This document shows, in pieces, positions 1-7,575 of a DNA stretch of 64,000 bases (the first letter of the stretch is position 1; each line of letters starts with the position of its first letter). The notes under the pieces were generated by a model, which searched no databases, was not told the origin of the DNA, and saw only the letters and a list, made by a program, of their open reading frames with translations. The stretch is from contig NZ_RCCS01000004.1 of the NCBI RefSeq assembly GCF_003664185.1, forward strand, positions 579,576-643,575, written 5' to 3'. The stretch is from Tenacibaculum discolor (GTDB lineage Bacteria > Bacteroidota > Bacteroidia > Flavobacteriales > Flavobacteriaceae). The position numbers and the translations under genes were made by a program.

Positions 1-353
1 AGCATGGCTATGGTGTTGTTCGTGAATTAGTAGGTCACGGATTAGGACGCAAAATGCATGAAGATCCTGAAATGCCTAATTACGGACGCAGAGGTCGTGG
101 TAAAAAATTCATAGAAGGTATGGTAGTAGCCATTGAACCTATGACCAATATGGGAACTCATAAAATCCGTCAACATAGTGATGGATGGACAATTACTACT
201 TTAGACGGAAAACCATCTGCACACTTCGAACACGATATAGCTATTATTGACGGTAAACCTGAGTTATTATCTACCTTTAAGTATATATACGATGCATTAG
301 GTATTGAAAGCAACGAGGAAGATGAATTCAGACAACAACCATTAGTCATATAA
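1..353 (+). CDS. map: Type I methionine aminopeptidase, C-terminal part (5' end outside window)
   Basis: The reading frame is open from the first bases (codons start at position 3) to a TAA at 351-353, so the gene begins upstream of the window. The visible part starts HGYGVVRELVGHGLGRKMHE, which holds the metal-binding histidine region of MetAP, and continues with the PNYG segment, the VVAIEP segment with a metal-ligand glutamate, and a late FEHDIAI segment with the last metal ligand. The enzyme removes the initiator methionine from nascent proteins in the cytoplasm. An internal ATG at 54 opens the frame but is not the true start. The next gene begins 3 nt after the stop, suggesting co-transcription. 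Confidence 0.95.
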   Translation, partial: HGYGVVRELVGHGLGRKMHEDPEMPNYGRRGRGKKFIEGMVVAIEPMTNMGTHKIRQHSDGWTITTLDGKPSAHFEHDIAIIDGKPELLSTFKYIYDALGIESNEEDEFRQQPLVI

Positions 354-356
354 TTT

Positions 357-1127
357 GTGTCTTTATTTAAAGTAATACTAAATACAATTCCAAGACCAAT
401 ATTAATTAAAGCTAGTTATTGGGCTCGCCCAGTTATTGCTTGGTGGCTAAAAGGTGATAATTTCACAGATCCTATTGATGGAAAATCATTTAAGAAATTT
501 TTACCTTACGGGTACGGAAAACAACGTGAAAACGCACTATCTCCTTCTACCCTATCTCTAGAAAGACATCGTTTAATGTGGCTTTTCTTACAACAAGAGA
601 GTAACTTTTTCTCCTCAGATAAAAAGTTAAAAGTATTACATATTGCTCCTGAGCAATGCTTTTTGGATGTTTTTAGAAAACAAACGAACTTAGAATATAC
701 TACTTCTGATTTAGAATCGCCTATAGCAGATGTAAAAGCAGATATTTGTGACCTTCCTTTTAAAGAAAATTCTTTTGATGTAGTATTTTGTAATCATGTA
801 TTAGAACACATTTCTGACGATACGAAAGCAATGCAAGAATTGTATCGTGTAATGAAAGTTGGTGGGTTTGGTATTTTTCAAATTCCTCAAGATTTATCTA
901 GAGAAATTACTTTTGAAGACGATTCGATTACTGATCCAAAAGAGCGTGCAAAAATATTCGGCCAGTATGACCATGTTCGCGTATACGGTCGTGATTATTT
1001 TGACAAACTACGTTCTATAGGTTTTAAAGTTGATGAAATAGACTACACAAAAAAAATCGCTCCAGAAAAACTAGAACGATTTGCTTTAATGAAAGGCGAA
1101 ATTTTACCTGTATGTTATAAAAACTAG
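357..1127 (+). CDS. Class I SAM-dependent methyltransferase
   Basis: A 256-residue protein starting at GTG, 3 nt after the map stop, so probably translationally coupled. A Rossmann-type methyltransferase core lies at about residues 90-180: a VLHIAPE strand and loop for SAM binding, acidic DLES and ADICDLPF segments, then the FDVVFCNHVLEHI motif and the LYRVMKVGGFGIFQIP segment typical of Methyltransf_11. The N-terminal 90 residues, with PRPILIK and a Trp-rich stretch, are specific to this Bacteroidota group. The substrate is not evident. It converges on apbE with a 4-nt overlap of the two stop codons. Confidence 0.85.
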   Translation: MSLFKVILNTIPRPILIKASYWARPVIAWWLKGDNFTDPIDGKSFKKFLPYGYGKQRENALSPSTLSLERHRLMWLFLQQESNFFSSDKKLKVLHIAPEQCFLDVFRKQTNLEYTTSDLESPIADVKADICDLPFKENSFDVVFCNHVLEHISDDTKAMQELYRVMKVGGFGIFQIPQDLSREITFEDDSITDPKERAKIFGQYDHVRVYGRDYFDKLRSIGFKVDEIDYTKKIAPEKLERFALMKGEILPVCYKN

Positions 1128-2095
1128 TTAATATACTCTGCTAACTCATTTGCTTCATTGTGATATAATAACACCACTTTCAACTCTGGATGTTTCTCTA
1201 AAAACGCTTTAGTTTTCTCTAAGCCCATTGCTAAAAAAGCAGTTGCATACGCATCTACATCAGCACAATCTCCTTTTAATCTAACCGACACACTTAGCAA
1301 GTTACTTTCCTCTGCCAATCCTGTCTTTGCATTTACCGTATGCACTATCTTTTTCCCTTCAGCATTTACCTTGTACTTTCTATAATTTCCTGAAGTTGCC
1401 ATTGACTCATTATCCAATTCAATTACTTTTTGAATAGAGCGTGTTCCGTCAACATTTGGTTTCTCAATAGCTACCTTCCATAATTTTCCATCTTTTGTCC
1501 CTCTAGCTCTAATCTCACCTCCTATTTCTACTAAATAATCATGAATATTTTTTGATTCTAAAAATCTTCCTACCACATCTACACCATATCCTTTAGCAAA
1601 AGCATTTACATTAAACTCTATATCTGAGCTTTCTCTATGAACTTTTCTATCCTTTAAAGAAACTTTATCAAACCCCACATGTTCCATTAAGACTGAAATT
1701 TCCTCGGTAGTTAGATTCTTTTTTTCCTTACCTGACCCAAATCCATAAGCATCAATCAACCTTCCAATTGTCGGATCAAAATACCCATCAGTTTCTTTAT
1801 AAATTCTTTTTGCTTTATCAAACACTTCAACAAACATATCGTCAACCACTACCGTAGTATCTCCTTGATTTATTTTTGAAATATCTGAAGTAGGCATGTA
1901 TGTTGACAATGATTTATTTACCAAAACAAACAAACTATCAATAGATTTTTGATAATTAACAGTATTCAAATAAGTTATATGATAGGTAGTTCCAAAAACC
2001 GCTCCCTGTAGCTTAGTTATATTTTCTTTTTTTTCTTCTTTACAAGCTATTACTAACAATAATGAAACTACTAAAAGCGTTATCCTTTTAATCAT
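1124..2095 (-). CDS. apbE: FAD:protein FMN transferase (ApbE family lipoprotein)
   Basis: The chosen ATG at 2095 puts a lipoprotein signal at the N-terminus (MIKRITLLVV...LLLVIAC, lipobox cysteine followed by KEEKKE). The frame is open 14 codons further upstream, but that extension would spoil the signal peptide. The body matches ApbE: GTTYHITY near the N-terminus, a DPTIGRLIDAYGFG segment, an FNVNAFAKGYGVD segment, VEIGGEIRARG, and a late DCADVDAYATAF segment with metal-binding acidic residues. ApbE uses FAD and magnesium to attach FMN covalently to a threonine of exported or membrane flavoproteins such as Nqr or Rnf subunits. No partner flavoprotein gene is adjacent. Confidence 0.9.
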   Translation of the reverse strand: MIKRITLLVVSLLLVIACKEEKKENITKLQGAVFGTTYHITYLNTVNYQKSIDSLFVLVNKSLSTYMPTSDISKINQGDTTVVVDDMFVEVFDKAKRIYKETDGYFDPTIGRLIDAYGFGSGKEKKNLTTEEISVLMEHVGFDKVSLKDRKVHRESSDIEFNVNAFAKGYGVDVVGRFLESKNIHDYLVEIGGEIRARGTKDGKLWKVAIEKPNVDGTRSIQKVIELDNESMATSGNYRKYKVNAEGKKIVHTVNAKTGLAEESNLLSVSVRLKGDCADVDAYATAFLAMGLEKTKAFLEKHPELKVVLLYHNEANELAEYIN

Positions 2096-2176
2096 CTTTA
2101 AAAATTTAGTCACAAAAATAATGCTTTCACACTTCATAAAAGATTGTTAATTCTCTTTTTTGTGTCTTCATTTTTA

Positions 2177-2184
2177 TAAATTTG
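2177..2184 (+). promoter_or_regulatory. Bacteroidota -7 element upstream of the OmpA-like gene
   Basis: TAAATTTG matches the TAnnTTTG consensus, 40 nt before the start codon at 2225. No TTG is found at the expected 19-nt spacing upstream, so the -33 element is weak or absent. Confidence 0.5.
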
Positions 2185-2224
2185 CTTAACTATTAATAAA
2201 TACATCTAAAAAAATCAGAATAAA

Positions 2225-3073
2225 ATGAGAAAAGTATTTTTATTCCTTACTGCTTCAATTTTACTAGCATCTTGTGCTTCTACAAAAGAGTTAGAAGCTA
2301 TTAAAGCTAAACACGAACAGACAAAAGAAGAGTTACTAGCTGTAAAAGCCAACCTAACAAAATGTCTAGTTGAAAAAGAGAACTGTGAAGACAAAGCATT
2401 TTCTTTAGAGTCTAGAGTAACAGAATTAAAGAAAGATAAAGAAAATACGTTACAACAAGTTGAAAACTTAACTGTGTTAACTAAAGGTGCTAACGACAAT
2501 ATTAAAGAAACATTAGCTCAATTAAGCAAAAAGGACAAATACATCAATAAAATTAGAGAAGCTGCTTCTAAAAAAGACTCTTTAAACTTAGTGGTTGCTT
2601 TTCATTTAAAAAGAGAACTACAAGACGGTATTGATGATGAAGACATTGAAGTTAATGTTGAAAAAACAGTTGTATTTATTTCAATATCAGACAAATTATT
2701 ATTTAAAAGCGGAAGCTACACTATTAACGACAAAGCTTCTAAAGTGTTAGAAAAAGTTGCAACTGTAGTTAACGGACAACCTCAAATGGATGTAATGGTA
2801 GAAGGACACACAGACAACACTCCTGTTGCTGCTGGATCATCATTAAAAGATAACTGGGGATTAAGTGTATTACGTTCTACTGCTATTGTTCGTGAATTAC
2901 AAGGAAAGTACAATGTAGCACCAAGTAGATTAATTGCTGCTGGTAGAAGTAGCTATGTTCCTTTAGTAGAAAACAACAGTCCTGCTAACAAAGCTAAAAA
3001 CAGACGTACGAAAATTATTATTTTACCAAGATTAAATCAATTTTTTGATTTATTAGATCAAAAGGTGGAATAA
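2225..3073 (+). CDS. OmpA/MotB-family peptidoglycan-binding lipoprotein
   Basis: A 282-residue protein. The signal peptide ends in a lipobox (LLASCAS, cysteine at residue 16). Residues about 20-120 are a charged, heptad-like coiled coil (KELEAIKAKHEQTKEEL and onward). The C-terminal half is an OmpA_C domain with a VEGHTDNTPV motif, containing the aspartate that binds diaminopimelate, and the NRRTKIIIL segment carrying the second conserved arginine. It should anchor the outer membrane to peptidoglycan. It is monocistronic, closed by the terminator at 3093. Confidence 0.88.
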   Translation: MRKVFLFLTASILLASCASTKELEAIKAKHEQTKEELLAVKANLTKCLVEKENCEDKAFSLESRVTELKKDKENTLQQVENLTVLTKGANDNIKETLAQLSKKDKYINKIREAASKKDSLNLVVAFHLKRELQDGIDDEDIEVNVEKTVVFISISDKLLFKSGSYTINDKASKVLEKVATVVNGQPQMDVMVEGHTDNTPVAAGSSLKDNWGLSVLRSTAIVRELQGKYNVAPSRLIAAGRSSYVPLVENNSPANKAKNRRTKIIILPRLNQFFDLLDQKVE

Positions 3074-3092
3074 TTTTTTTAACATATAATTT

Positions 3093-3121
3093 AAAAAGCG
3101 TGCAAAAAGCACGCTTTTTTT
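3093..3121 (+). terminator. Intrinsic terminator after the OmpA-like gene
   Basis: An 11-bp stem (aaaaagcgtgc / gcacgcttttt) with a 5-nt A loop runs into a T tract, 19 nt after the stop codon. Confidence 0.9.
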
Positions 3122-3173
3122 ATACGCTTTACTTAGCTAAAACAAACAACATAAAAATTAAACTAACACGCTA

Positions 3174-3204
3174 TTTGTCAATCAAATAATTAATCGTACA
3201 TTTG
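3174..3204 (+). promoter_or_regulatory. Promoter of the rplM-rpsI ribosomal operon
   Basis: TTTG at 3174-3177, then 19 nt, then TACATTTG at 3197-3204: an exact match to the Bacteroidota primary sigma-factor promoter. The expected transcription start is about 3208, giving a leader of roughly 55 nt before rplM. Confidence 0.85.
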
Positions 3205-3262
3205 CAGACCTTTTTAAAGGATTAAAATAAATTATTAATAAACAAAAACTAATCGTGTAATT

Positions 3263-3718
3263 ATGAACACATTAAGTTACAAAACAGTATCGGCTAATAA
3301 AGCTACCGTAAACAAAGAGTGGGTTTTAGTTGATGCGGACGGGCAAACATTGGGTCGTCTAGCTTCTAAAGTTGCAAAACTTGTTAGAGGTAAGTACAAG
3401 CCAAATTACACTCCTCACGTAGACTGTGGAGACAACGTTGTTATTATCAACGCTGAAAAAATTAACCTAACTGGTAAAAAGTGGACAGATAAGTCTTACA
3501 TCCGTCACACAGGTTACCCAGGAGGACAAAGATCATTAACTGCTACAGAAATGTTCGAAAAAGATCCTACAAGATTAATCGAAAAAGCAGTAAAAGGAAT
3601 GTTACCTAAAAATAAATTAGGTAGTGCGTTATTCAGAAACTTATATGTTTACGCAGGTACAGAGCATGGTCAAGAAGCTCAAAAACCTAAAACTATTAAC
3701 CTTAACGATCTTAAATAA
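3263..3718 (+). CDS. rplM: 50S ribosomal protein L13
   Basis: 151 residues, normal length for L13. Recognised from the WVLVDADGQTLGRLASKVAK segment and the later HTGYPGG motif and GMLPKNKLG segment. L13 is an early-assembly 23S rRNA-binding protein of the large subunit. rpsI starts 2 nt after its stop, the usual L13-S9 pair. Confidence 0.98.
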   Translation: MNTLSYKTVSANKATVNKEWVLVDADGQTLGRLASKVAKLVRGKYKPNYTPHVDCGDNVVIINAEKINLTGKKWTDKSYIRHTGYPGGQRSLTATEMFEKDPTRLIEKAVKGMLPKNKLGSALFRNLYVYAGTEHGQEAQKPKTINLNDLK

Positions 3719-3720
3719 TT

Positions 3721-4107
3721 ATGGAAACTGTACACAAAATAGGTAGAAGAAAAACAGCTGTTGCTCGTGTTTATGTTTCTCAAGGAAGTGGAAACATCAC
3801 TATCAACAAAAGAGAGTTTAAAAACTATTTCACTACACCAACTTTACAATACAAAGTTCAACAACCTTTAATGTTAACTGAAAACTTAGAGGCTTACGAC
3901 ATTAAAGTTAACGTATACGGTGGTGGTGTTACTGGTCAAGCTGAAGCTATTCGTTTAGCGATTACTAGAGCATTAGTATCAATTAACGAAGAAAACAAAG
4001 CTGTATTAAAACCAGAAGGATTATTAACTCGTGATCCAAGAATGGTTGAACGTAAGAAATTCGGTCAGAAGAAAGCTCGTAAGAAATTCCAGTTCTCTAA
4101 ACGTTAA
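3721..4107 (+). CDS. rpsI: 30S ribosomal protein S9
   Basis: 128 residues. It shows the S9 start (GRRKTAVARVYV), the GGGVTGQAEAIRLAI segment and the basic C-terminal tail ending in FQFSKR, which reaches the P-site tRNA. The gene directly follows rplM with 2 nt between them. Confidence 0.98.
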   Translation: METVHKIGRRKTAVARVYVSQGSGNITINKREFKNYFTTPTLQYKVQQPLMLTENLEAYDIKVNVYGGGVTGQAEAIRLAITRALVSINEENKAVLKPEGLLTRDPRMVERKKFGQKKARKKFQFSKR

Positions 4108-4112
4108 TATTT

Positions 4113-4217
4113 TACTGAACTTGTTTCAGTATTTAAATGTTTCGAGACTGTTATTTATAAATCAATTTTTAACAGTTTAGTATCTAAATATTTCAGACTT
4201 AATAACTACTGAAATAT
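4113..4217 (+). ncRNA. Candidate structured leader of rpsB (three hairpins)
   Basis: The 142-nt gap between rpsI and rpsB contains three consecutive perfect stems: 4113-4119 with 4125-4131 (tactgaa/ttcagta), 4147-4153 with 4170-4176 (actgtta/taacagt) and 4188-4196 with 4209-4217 (atatttcag/ctgaaatat). None is followed by a T run, so they are not ordinary terminators. Many bacteria regulate rpsB-tsf by S2 binding to its leader, so an autoregulatory element is a reasonable inference. No Rfam family was recognised. Confidence 0.4.
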
Positions 4218-4249
4218 TGCGAAAACAGAACGTAAACACATTTATTAAA

Positions 4250-4996
4250 ATGGCAAACATTCAAGAATTATTAGAAAGTGGTGTTCACTTTGGACACTTA
4301 ACTAGAAAATGGAACCCTAACATGGCTCCATACATTTATACAGAGCGTAATGGTGTTCACATCATCGATTTGTACAAAACTTCAGCTAAAATTGACGAAG
4401 CTTCTGCTGCGTTACAAAAAATAGCTAACTCAGGACGTAAAATCTTATTCGTTGCTACTAAAAAGCAAGCTAAAGATATCGTTGCTGAAAAAGCTAAAGC
4501 TGTAAACATGCCTTACATTACTGAGCGTTGGCCAGGTGGTATGTTAACAAACTTCGTTACTATCCGTAAAGCCGTTAAGAAAATGACTTCTATTGATAGA
4601 ATGAAGACTGATGGTTCTTTTGATGCATTATCTAAAAGAGAAAAATTACAAATTACTCGTCAACGTGAAAAATTAGAAAAGAACTTAGGTTCAATTTCTG
4701 ATATGACTCGTTTACCAGGAGCTTTATTTGTAATTGATGTAAAGAAAGAACACATTGCTGTTGCTGAAGCACAAAAATTAAACATTCCAATCTTTGCTAT
4801 GGTTGATACAAACTCTGATCCTAGACCGATTGATTTTGTAATTCCTGCAAATGATGATGCTTCTAAATCTATCGATAAAGTATTATCGCATGTAACTGAT
4901 GCAATTGCTGAAGGCTTAACTGAAAGAAAAGCTGACAAGGAAAAAGCTAAAGCTGAAAAAACAGCTGACGCTCCAGCAAAAGAAGAAGCAAAATAA
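4250..4996 (+). CDS. rpsB: 30S ribosomal protein S2
   Basis: 248 residues from the ATG at 4250 (MANIQELLESGVHFGHL). The frame is open from a TTG at 4217, but that would place an atypical basic extension before the conserved start and use bases of a leader hairpin. It contains the S2 hallmarks TRKWNPNMAPYIY, ERWPGGMLTNF and DTNSDPRPIDFVIPAND, and has a Lys/Ala-rich C-terminal tail. It lies upstream of tsf, the conserved rpsB-tsf pair. Confidence 0.98.
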   Translation: MANIQELLESGVHFGHLTRKWNPNMAPYIYTERNGVHIIDLYKTSAKIDEASAALQKIANSGRKILFVATKKQAKDIVAEKAKAVNMPYITERWPGGMLTNFVTIRKAVKKMTSIDRMKTDGSFDALSKREKLQITRQREKLEKNLGSISDMTRLPGALFVIDVKKEHIAVAEAQKLNIPIFAMVDTNSDPRPIDFVIPANDDASKSIDKVLSHVTDAIAEGLTERKADKEKAKAEKTADAPAKEEAK

Positions 4997-5001
4997 TTTT
5001 T

Positions 5002-5040
5002 AATTTAAAGGTTTCATTACATTGGAACCTTTAAATTTTT
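5002..5040 (+). terminator. Hairpin/terminator between rpsB and tsf
   Basis: A 14-bp stem with one G-T wobble (aatttaaaggtttc 5002-5015 / ggaacctttaaatt 5024-5037), an 8-nt loop and a T-rich tail. It may attenuate transcription so that tsf is expressed separately or at a different level from rpsB. Confidence 0.7.
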
Positions 5041-5087
5041 ACAACTTTGTACAACAATATATTTACAACTAAAAAATAACGATAGAA

Positions 5088-6056
5088 ATGTCAGTAAAAA
5101 TTAGCGCTGCAGACGTAAAAAAATTAAGAGAAACTACCGGAGCTGGTATGATGGATTGTAAAAAAGCATTAGTAGAAGCTGAAGGTGATTTTGATAAAGC
5201 TATTGAAATTTTACGTAAAAAAGGACAAAAGATTGCTGCTAAAAGAGCAGATCGTGAGTCTACTGAAGGTGTGGCAATCACTAAAATTAGCGATGACAAC
5301 ACATATGGTGTTGCTATCGTATTAGCATGTGAAACAGATTTCGTAGCTAAAAACGATTCATTCAAAGCTTTAGCGCAAGAATTTGTTGACATCGCTTTTA
5401 ACCACAAAACAAAAGAAGAGTTCTTAGCTGCTGATTTTGGTGGTGTAACTGTTGCTGAAAAATTAATCGAGCAAACAGGAGTTATCGGTGAAAAAATAGA
5501 TATCACTGCTTTCGAAAGAATTGAAGCACCATACGTAGGAGCTTATACTCACGTTGGTAAAATTGCTGCAATGGTAGGTTTAACTGCTGTTGTAGATAAT
5601 GCTGCTGAGTTAACTAAAGACTTAGCTATGCAAGCTGCTTCAATGGGAGCTACTACTTTATCTTATAAAGATTTTGATCCTGCATTTGTAGCTTCTGAAA
5701 CTGAAGCTAGAATTGCTGCTATCAAAAAAGATAACGAAGAATTAGTACGTTTAGGTAAAACTTTAAAGAACGTTCCTCAATTCGTTTCTCGTTTACAATT
5801 AACTGATGAAGCTATAGCTAAAGCTGAAGAAGAAGCTAAAGAACAGTTAAAAGCTGAAGGTAAACCAGAACAAATCTGGGACAAAATCTTACCAGGTAAA
5901 ATGGAAAGATTTATCTCTGACAATACAACTTTAGATCAAGAACAATGTTTATTAGATCAAAAGTTTATTAAAGACGAAAAGAAAACTGTTGCAGAATACG
6001 TTTCTTCTTACGGTGACGTTGAAGTTAAAAACTTCGTAAGAGTTACTTTAGGATAA
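5088..6056 (+). CDS. tsf: Elongation factor Ts
   Basis: 322 residues. The N-terminal UBA-like domain and conserved motif AADVKKLRETTGAGMMDCKK are clear, followed by the ACETDFVAKN segment that contacts EF-Tu. It is the nucleotide exchange factor for EF-Tu. The Bacteroidota form is longer than E. coli EF-Ts, with extra sequence in the dimerisation half. A terminator follows 20 nt after the stop. Confidence 0.97.
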   Translation: MSVKISAADVKKLRETTGAGMMDCKKALVEAEGDFDKAIEILRKKGQKIAAKRADRESTEGVAITKISDDNTYGVAIVLACETDFVAKNDSFKALAQEFVDIAFNHKTKEEFLAADFGGVTVAEKLIEQTGVIGEKIDITAFERIEAPYVGAYTHVGKIAAMVGLTAVVDNAAELTKDLAMQAASMGATTLSYKDFDPAFVASETEARIAAIKKDNEELVRLGKTLKNVPQFVSRLQLTDEAIAKAEEEAKEQLKAEGKPEQIWDKILPGKMERFISDNTTLDQEQCLLDQKFIKDEKKTVAEYVSSYGDVEVKNFVRVTLG

Positions 6057-6076
6057 TTCTCGACAATCATATTATA

Positions 6077-6106
6077 AAAACCATCCATTTTGGATGGTTT
6101 TTTTTT
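6077..6106 (+). terminator. Intrinsic terminator after tsf
   Basis: An 11-bp perfect stem (aaaaccatcca / tggatggtttt) with a 3-nt loop and a long T tract. It separates the tsf and pyrH transcripts. Confidence 0.92.
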
Positions 6107-6136
6107 ATGTGTTAAAATTAGAATAAAAAAAATATG

Positions 6137-6144
6137 TAGCTTTG
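6137..6144 (+). promoter_or_regulatory. -7 element of the pyrH-frr promoter
   Basis: TAGCTTTG fits TAnnTTTG and lies 20 nt before the pyrH ATG at 6165. Its position rules out the longer open frame that begins at 6090, inside the tsf terminator. Confidence 0.7.
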
Positions 6145-6164
6145 CACAACTTTCAACAAAACAA

Positions 6165-6875
6165 ATGCAATACAAAAGAATTCTTTTAAAATTAAGTGGA
6201 GAGGCACTGATGGGTGAACGTCAATATGGTATTGACCCAAACAGACTTAAGGAATATGCCCAAGAAATAAAACAAGTTGTAGATAAAGGTGTAGAAGTAG
6301 CCATTGTTATTGGTGGTGGAAATATTTTTAGAGGAGTTGCAGGTGCAAGTCAAGGTATGGATCGCGTACAAGGTGACCATATGGGGATGTTAGCAACTTG
6401 TATTAACGGACTAGCTTTGCAAAGTGCCTTAGAAGATGAAGGAATACATACACGTTTACAGACAGCTATTGAAATTAAAGAAATTGCGGAGCCTTACATT
6501 AAACGTCGTGCTAATCGTCACTTAGAAAAAGGACGTGTAGTAATTTTTGGTGGAGGAACAGGAAATCCGTATTTTACAACCGATACAGCAGCTGTTTTAA
6601 GAGCTATTGAAATTAATGCAGATGCTATTTTAAAGGGTACACGTGTTGATGGTATTTACACAGCCGATCCAGAAAAAGATAAAGATGCTGTTAAATATGA
6701 AAACATTACCTTTAAAGACGTTATTGAAAAAGGCTTAAAAGTAATGGACATGACAGCTTTTACTTTAAGTGAAGAAAATAAACTACCAATTATTGTTTTT
6801 GATATGAACAAACAAGGAAACCTATTAAAGTTAGTTTCTGGAGAAAACATTGGAACAATAGTTGATAACGAATAA
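6165..6875 (+). CDS. pyrH: UMP kinase
   Basis: 236 residues from ATG 6165 ([15 protein letters not shown]). The start is set by the promoter at 6137 and the family's N-terminus. It belongs to the amino-acid kinase fold: KLSGEAL phosphate loop, [10 protein letters not shown], the [15 protein letters not shown] segment and the [14 protein letters not shown] motif. The enzyme phosphorylates UMP to UDP for pyrimidine nucleotide synthesis. frr follows 49 nt later, the common pyrH-frr arrangement. Confidence 0.97.
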   Translation: MQYKRILLKLSGEALMGERQYGIDPNRLKEYAQEIKQVVDKGVEVAIVIGGGNIFRGVAGASQGMDRVQGDHMGMLATCINGLALQSALEDEGIHTRLQTAIEIKEIAEPYIKRRANRHLEKGRVVIFGGGTGNPYFTTDTAAVLRAIEINADAILKGTRVDGIYTADPEKDKDAVKYENITFKDVIEKGLKVMDMTAFTLSEENKLPIIVFDMNKQGNLLKLVSGENIGTIVDNE

Positions 6876-6924
6876 ACCGAAAAGTTACCCTCAACTTATT
6901 TGAGGTATTATAAATACGAACAAA

Positions 6925-7479
6925 ATGAACGAAGAGATTGATTTTATTTTAGATTCGACAAAAGAGGCAATGGACAAAGCTATTAGCCACTTAGAAAAAG
7001 AATTAGTAGGAATTAGAGCTGGTAGAGCAACTCCTGCTATGTTAAGTACAATTATGGTAGATTACTACGGTTCTCAAACACCATTATCACAAGTAGCAAA
7101 CGTAAATACTCCTGATGCTAGAACTATATCTGTTCAACCATGGGAAAAAAATATGTTACAAGAAATCGAAAAAGCCATCATGCTTGCTAACATCGGTTTC
7201 AATCCAATGAATAATGGAGAAAACATTATAATTAATGTTCCACCATTAACCGAAGAACGTCGTAAAGGTTTAGCTAAACAAGCAAAAGCAGAGGCTGAAC
7301 ATGCAAAAGTAGGAATTCGTAATGCTCGTAAAGATGCTAACAACGAAATTAAAAAAGTTGATATTTCTGACGATATGAAGAAAAATGCAGAAGCTGAAGT
7401 TCAGAAGTTAACTGATGATTACGTAAAAATAATCGACGAAAAGTTTACTGTTAAAGAGAAAGAAATTATGACTGTATAG
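6925..7479 (+). CDS. frr: Ribosome recycling factor
   Basis: 184 residues, standard RRF length. It shows LVGIRAGRATPAML near residue 30, the NIGFNPMNNGENIIINVPPLTEERR segment around the domain II hinge, and a helical C-terminus (RNARKDANNEIKK). Together with EF-G it splits post-termination ribosomes. It shares a transcript with pyrH and is closed by a strong terminator. Confidence 0.97.
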   Translation: MNEEIDFILDSTKEAMDKAISHLEKELVGIRAGRATPAMLSTIMVDYYGSQTPLSQVANVNTPDARTISVQPWEKNMLQEIEKAIMLANIGFNPMNNGENIIINVPPLTEERRKGLAKQAKAEAEHAKVGIRNARKDANNEIKKVDISDDMKKNAEAEVQKLTDDYVKIIDEKFTVKEKEIMTV

Positions 7480-7500
7480 TTTCTTTTAAGAAATAGTTAA

Positions 7501-7530
7501 AAAAGAGCGTCATATGACGCTCTTTTTTTC
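7501..7530 (+). terminator. Intrinsic terminator after frr
   Basis: A nearly perfect palindrome (aaaagagcgtca / tgacgctctttt) followed by seven or more T. Confidence 0.92.
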
Positions 7531-7551
7531 GTTTAATTAATTCATTTAGCA

Positions 7552-7559
7552 TAACTTTG
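7552..7559 (+). promoter_or_regulatory. -7 element upstream of the MMPL transporter gene
   Basis: TAACTTTG matches TAnnTTTG, 16 nt before the ATG at 7576. No clean -33 TTTG is present at 19-nt spacing. Confidence 0.55.
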
Positions 7560-7575
7560 CTGAAATTTTTTTTGG

